A stretch of 10,811 bases of DNA from Nitrospinota bacterium (GTDB taxonomy: Bacteria > JADFOP01 > DATKYB01): contig DATKYB010000008.1 in the NCBI GenBank assembly GCA_035528715.1, positions 1-10,811 on the forward strand, written 5' to 3'. Made by a program: the position numbers and the translations under genes. Below the pieces are notes generated by a model, which worked only from the letters and a program-made list of their open reading frames with translations, did not search any database and was not told where the DNA came from. Positions 6,857-10,811 of this stretch are shown one piece after another (the stretch's first letter is position 1; every line of letters begins with the position of its first letter).

Positions 6857-6881
6857 GACATAATCGCTGAGAGCGTTTGTC
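6857..6881. terminator. possible terminator hairpin between convergent genes
   Basis: CGCT-GAG-AGCG (6865-6875) forms a 4-base stem, enclosed by GACA (6857-6860) and TGTC (6878-6881) across a small internal loop. It lies in the 119-base gap where the TPR gene and the ferredoxin gene converge, a sensible place for a two-way terminator. There is no strong T-run on either side, so the call is tentative. Confidence 0.25.
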
Positions 6882-6923
6882 TCTTAATACGTAGGATAAA
6901 AGAATCACTTAAAATAAAGATGG

Positions 6924-7412
6924 TCAGTCCAGCATTTCTTGTTTTTCCCCATAAATGTTTTTTAGCCTCTGAGCAAGAGATTTCTTTTTATGATGCATGG
7001 ATAGTTCTGTTTCCCTAAAAGAGAGGGCTTTCGGATAGCAAAATTTAATACATTCTGGATCTCCATCACACGTGTCACAATTGATGGCATAGCCCCCTTC
7101 ACTATAGAAATTCATTGCCCCAAATGGGCAGGCTAAAAGACACATCCTGCAGCCTATGCATTTTTGTTCATCTACTCTTACAACTCCATTCTCTCTTGAA
7201 ATCGCCCCAGAAGGGCAGACTTGACCACATGGATAATCATCGCATTGAAAACAGAATATGGGAAGACAAAATCCATCTTCAATAGAGATTATTGTGGTTA
7301 TTCGGGAGATTGCAGAATTGAACTCTCCATGTTTTTTCATTGAACAGACCAGTTCGCACATTCTGCATCCCGTGCATTTTTCTGGATCTACAGTTAATAT
7401 CTTACTCACCAA
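6924..7412 (-). CDS. four-cluster [4Fe-4S] ferredoxin-like electron transfer subunit
   Basis: A 162-residue soluble iron-sulfur protein of the DmsB/HycB type, often found as the electron-transfer partner of molybdenum or tungsten enzymes such as aldehyde ferredoxin oxidoreductase. Four cysteine groups are visible: Cys13/16/19/23, Cys54/57/62/66, Cys85/88/91/95 and Cys112/115/121/125, enough for four [4Fe-4S] clusters. Cys49 is extra. No signal peptide or membrane segment is present, so it should be cytoplasmic. The start is not ATG: TTG at 7412 or GTG at 7409 both fit, and only a weak AAGTAAG precedes them. It begins 18-21 bases after the ppiD stop codon and is probably in its operon. No oxidoreductase catalytic subunit lies in the window, so the partner is unknown. 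Confidence 0.82.
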   Translation of the reverse strand: MVSKILTVDPEKCTGCRMCELVCSMKKHGEFNSAISRITTIISIEDGFCLPIFCFQCDDYPCGQVCPSGAISRENGVVRVDEQKCIGCRMCLLACPFGAMNFYSEGGYAINCDTCDGDPECIKFCYPKALSFRETELSMHHKKKSLAQRLKNIYGEKQEMLD

Positions 7413-7430
7413 TTCTTACTTGCTTAATAG

Positions 7431-9344
7431 TTAGTCTGAGAATAATTCTTTGTTTATCTTTATTAGTTGCTTTTGATAAGCGATATCGATCTTATTTTGA
7501 ATCCAACTCTGGAAAACCTTTTCTCTTTTTTGTATTAATAATCTATTAGCTAAATCTTCTCTGGCTTGTTTAAACTTGTTCATATCAATAGGTTTTTTCC
7601 CAAGGAGTTTTATAACATAAACTCCATCATCAGATTTTACTATTGTGTTCTCACCTTTTTTTAATCTAAAGGCTTGATTTATGAAATTTAAATCTATTCC
7701 TATACCTGGTATACTGCTTGCGCGAGAAAAATATCCAGTGGTGGCCGTCTTTAATCCCAGCTTTTCTGCAATGTCTTTTAACTCTTTTGTGGTTTTGAGT
7801 TGTGTTAAAATTTCTTCGCCCTTTCTGAAGGCAGCATTTTTCATTTTTTCTGTTTTCAAAACATCTCTTAACCTTGGCTTTATTGTATCTAATGGAGGAA
7901 TAGATGACTTCTTTATATCGAGAAGTTTAAAAATATAGTACCCATTATCTAACTTCACAATCTCACTCACTTCACCTAATTCGAGAGAAAAGGCGGAAGA
8001 TATGAGATTACCGCTATTTTTAATCCCCTTTATTTCGTTTTCTTGTTTGTTAAAAAAACCGGTTGTCTTTAAATCAAAAGAATATCTCTGCGCTATTTCT
8101 TTTAAATCAATCCCTGTTCTCATTATATCTTCAAAGATCTCATTTGCTTTATCTTCAGCAAGGTAATCTGCCTCATTTTCTGTCAACTTCTTTTCGATTT
8201 CGTCTCTTATATCTTTCAGTTCTTTTATAGAGGCCTCCTTTATATCTTCTACTTTAATAATATGATAGCCAAAAGGAGTGAGAACAGGATGACTAATCTC
8301 ACCTTTTTTTAAGAAAAACGCTACCTTGTCAAACTCTTGTATCATCTCTCCTTTCTTGAAATATCCTAAATCTCCACCCTTTCTGGCTGAGGAATCTTCA
8401 GAATATTTCCTTGCTAATTTTGAGAAGTCTTCTCCCTTTTTTAGTCTTTTGATGATCATCTCTGTCTTTTTTCTTGCCTTTTCTTTTTTCTCTTGAGAGG
8501 AGTTGTGAGGGATTCGGATCAGAATTTGTCTGGCCCTGATTTTCTTTGGCAGGTTATATTCTTCTTCATGATCAAAATAATATTCTTCTATTGCTGTTTT
8601 ATCAATTCTTACTTTTTTCATAAAATCCTTAGGGTTGAGATAAATATATTTTATCTTTCTCTTTTCTGGTTCGCGGAATTCTTCTTTGTTTTTATTATAG
8701 AATTCTTCTATATCTTGTTGAGAAATCTTTATCTTACTCTTAAAATACAAAGGCTTAAATAATAGATATTCTACTTGAATTTCTTCATTCTCCCTTTTAA
8801 AAGCATCTAATAACTCCCTTTTAGATATCATTACACTGTCTTTAATCAAATCCCCCATCTTTTTAATCAGAATCTCATTTCTTTGGCTTGCTTCAAATTC
8901 TTTGGGAGTTATACGATTTCTGCTTAACAAAAATTTATAACTTCTTTCATCAAATTTGCCATTTCTTACGAAGAGAGGATTTGTTTGAATATGGTCAATC
9001 AACTCTTCCTTTGTAACAACCAAACCCTCTTTCTCTGCACTATAGAGAAGGATATTTTTTCGTAAGAGATCATTTAATGCCATCTCTTTAAGGTTTAACC
9101 TTTTTGTGAAGTCTCCAGGTAGAATATCTTTGTAGATATTTTTGTAAAATTCGTCTAAAGACTTAAGGGAATTTTGCCATTCACCATAGGTGATGGGTAT
9201 ATCATATACTTCGGCTATTATTTCAAATTCTTTTTGAGTTTTACCCAAATAACCAGCACCCCATCCTATAAATGTGATCGCTACAAAGATGAGAACTGCT
9301 TTCAGTACCCAGGTCTGAATATGACTTCTTAAAATTCTAAGCAT
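7431..9344 (-). CDS. ppiD: PpiD-type periplasmic foldase with parvulin domain
   Basis: A 637-residue membrane-anchored chaperone that would help proteins leaving the Sec translocon fold in the periplasm. A short basic N-terminus and one membrane segment (about 14-31) are followed by a SurA/PpiD-like N-domain (about 38-230). A parvulin domain (about 268-366) has GGDLGYF (323-329), AFFLKKGEISHPV (342-354) and FGYHIIKV (358-365). Two degenerate parvulin-like units follow, TTGFF...GYYIFKLLDI (427-477) and TTGYF...GVYVIKLLG (535-582), then a helical tail. Length and order match PpiD (about 620-640). In the parvulin domain the early active-site His of the usual ARHIL pattern is Gln273, while His361 remains, so isomerase activity may be weak, as in E. 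coli PpiD. The ATG at 9344 has AAAGGAG 9 bases upstream. It is divergent from mreB, with the ferredoxin gene just downstream. Confidence 0.85.
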   Translation of the reverse strand: MLRILRSHIQTWVLKAVLIFVAITFIGWGAGYLGKTQKEFEIIAEVYDIPITYGEWQNSLKSLDEFYKNIYKDILPGDFTKRLNLKEMALNDLLRKNILLYSAEKEGLVVTKEELIDHIQTNPLFVRNGKFDERSYKFLLSRNRITPKEFEASQRNEILIKKMGDLIKDSVMISKRELLDAFKRENEEIQVEYLLFKPLYFKSKIKISQQDIEEFYNKNKEEFREPEKRKIKYIYLNPKDFMKKVRIDKTAIEEYYFDHEEEYNLPKKIRARQILIRIPHNSSQEKKEKARKKTEMIIKRLKKGEDFSKLARKYSEDSSARKGGDLGYFKKGEMIQEFDKVAFFLKKGEISHPVLTPFGYHIIKVEDIKEASIKELKDIRDEIEKKLTENEADYLAEDKANEIFEDIMRTGIDLKEIAQRYSFDLKTTGFFNKQENEIKGIKNSGNLISSAFSLELGEVSEIVKLDNGYYIFKLLDIKKSSIPPLDTIKPRLRDVLKTEKMKNAAFRKGEEILTQLKTTKELKDIAEKLGLKTATTGYFSRASSIPGIGIDLNFINQAFRLKKGENTIVKSDDGVYVIKLLGKKPIDMNKFKQAREDLANRLLIQKREKVFQSWIQNKIDIAYQKQLIKINKELFSD

Positions 9345-9379
9345 TTTAATTTACTCCTTTCGGTTTAGTTATAAATATA

Positions 9380-9388
9380 ATAATATCA
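9380..9388 (-). promoter_or_regulatory. candidate extended -10 promoter for ppiD
   Basis: On the - strand TG-A-TATTAT (9388-9380) matches an extended -10 element with five of six core bases. No convincing -35 lies 17 bases upstream, where the sequence is an A-run, which is tolerated for extended -10 promoters. A nearby alternative uses TTGCAA with a TATATT box at 15-base spacing. Transcription would start near 9373, about 30 bases before the start codon. Confidence 0.35.
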
Positions 9389-9475
9389 CTTTTCTTGCAA
9401 CATTTTTTTAAATTTCTATTGCTATCTCAAGGCATTAATGTTAATCTCATTTTTTAGAGAAAAGCTTTCTTATGA

Positions 9476-10531
<1,056 letters not shown>

Positions 10532-10583
10532 TCTATTGTATCTTAGATAATCCTAGGAAACTCCCTGAAATTTATTCTGAGTA

Positions 10584-10811
10584 ATGAGAAAATTATTAAG
10601 AAAGCGGAAAAAACTAATTATCCTTTTAATTCTTACCTTTTTTTCCCTCTTCTTAATGACAGTCGATTTCAAGGATAAGAGAAGTTTCTTTTTTTTAGAC
10701 TCAATCGTTGTATCTGCATTTTCTCCAGTTCAAGCCTTCATTAACAGATCTATTGATAAATTAAATAGAATTTGGGACAGTTATGTTTCATCGGTGAATG
10801 TAAAGGAAGAA
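10584..10811 (+). CDS. mreC: rod shape-determining protein MreC, N-terminal part (cut by window edge)
   Basis: The first 76 codons of an open frame that runs off the window. A basic start, MRKLLRKRKK, is followed by one membrane segment (about 11-26). The SAFSPVQAFINRSIDKLNRI stretch (47-66) fits the segment that precedes the coiled coil of MreC, and the frame ends in VNVKEE where MreC's coiled coil usually begins. MreC is a bitopic periplasmic scaffold linking MreB to the elongation enzymes. An in-frame TGA at 10578-10580 makes the ATG at 10584 the earliest start. Its ribosome site is weak, so translation may depend on mreB transcription and coupling. This gene is not long enough to appear as a complete frame, and the identification relies on position after mreB plus the N-terminal pattern. 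Confidence 0.88.
   Translation, partial: MRKLLRKRKKLIILLILTFFSLFLMTVDFKDKRSFFFLDSIVVSAFSPVQAFINRSIDKLNRIWDSYVSSVNVKEE

Noticed and set aside
8493-8762. An 89-codon + strand frame inside ppiD, rich in Phe and Ile
   Set aside because: Its hydrophobic look comes from reading the complement of lysine- and glutamate-rich codons of ppiD; there is no ribosome site or independent support.
10551-10558. TCCTAGGA palindrome between mreB and mreC
   Set aside because: An isolated 8-base palindrome with no neighbouring copies or promoter boxes; expected by chance.

Overview
The window is AT-rich and protein-dense: eight complete coding regions plus the 5' end of a ninth, with no rRNA, tRNA, CRISPR array, insertion sequence or phage gene that I could see. 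A PpiD-type periplasmic foldase, a twin-arginine signal and the mreBC cell-shape genes point to a rod-shaped diderm. Abundant [4Fe-4S] proteins (about ten predicted clusters in two genes) suggest an anaerobe. My best guess is a low-GC member of the Desulfobacterota (former Deltaproteobacteria) or a relative; this is inference, since there is no marker RNA here.

Layout. (1) Positions 1-248 are intergenic and carry a near-consensus promoter. They lead into a two-gene operon on the + strand: a Tat-exported DUF362 protein, then a membrane polyferredoxin that looks like a NapH-NapG fusion (255-2792). (2) A ClpC-type AAA+ unfoldase lies on the - strand (2883-5333), convergent with the redox operon. 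(3) After a 236-base divergent promoter region come two + strand genes, a Nudix CoA-pyrophosphatase-like hydrolase (5570-6118) and a small membrane-anchored TPR protein (6220-6804). (4) A - strand operon encodes PpiD (9344-7431) followed by a four-cluster ferredoxin (7412-6924). (5) Divergent from ppiD are mreB (9509-10531) and the first 76 codons of mreC (from 10584, cut by the window edge).

How they fit together. The DUF362/polyferredoxin pair probably moves electrons at or across the cytoplasmic membrane, but no terminal enzyme is present, so donor and acceptor are unknown. ClpC provides protein quality control, with a ClpP-docking type loop. The ppiD/mreB divergon places outer-membrane-protein folding beside cell-shape control. 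Most of the window is core-type cellular machinery. The least ordinary item is the NapH-NapG-like fusion with an internal twin-arginine hydrophobic segment and its cysteine-poor DUF362 partner. I found no convincing evidence for a wholly new system.
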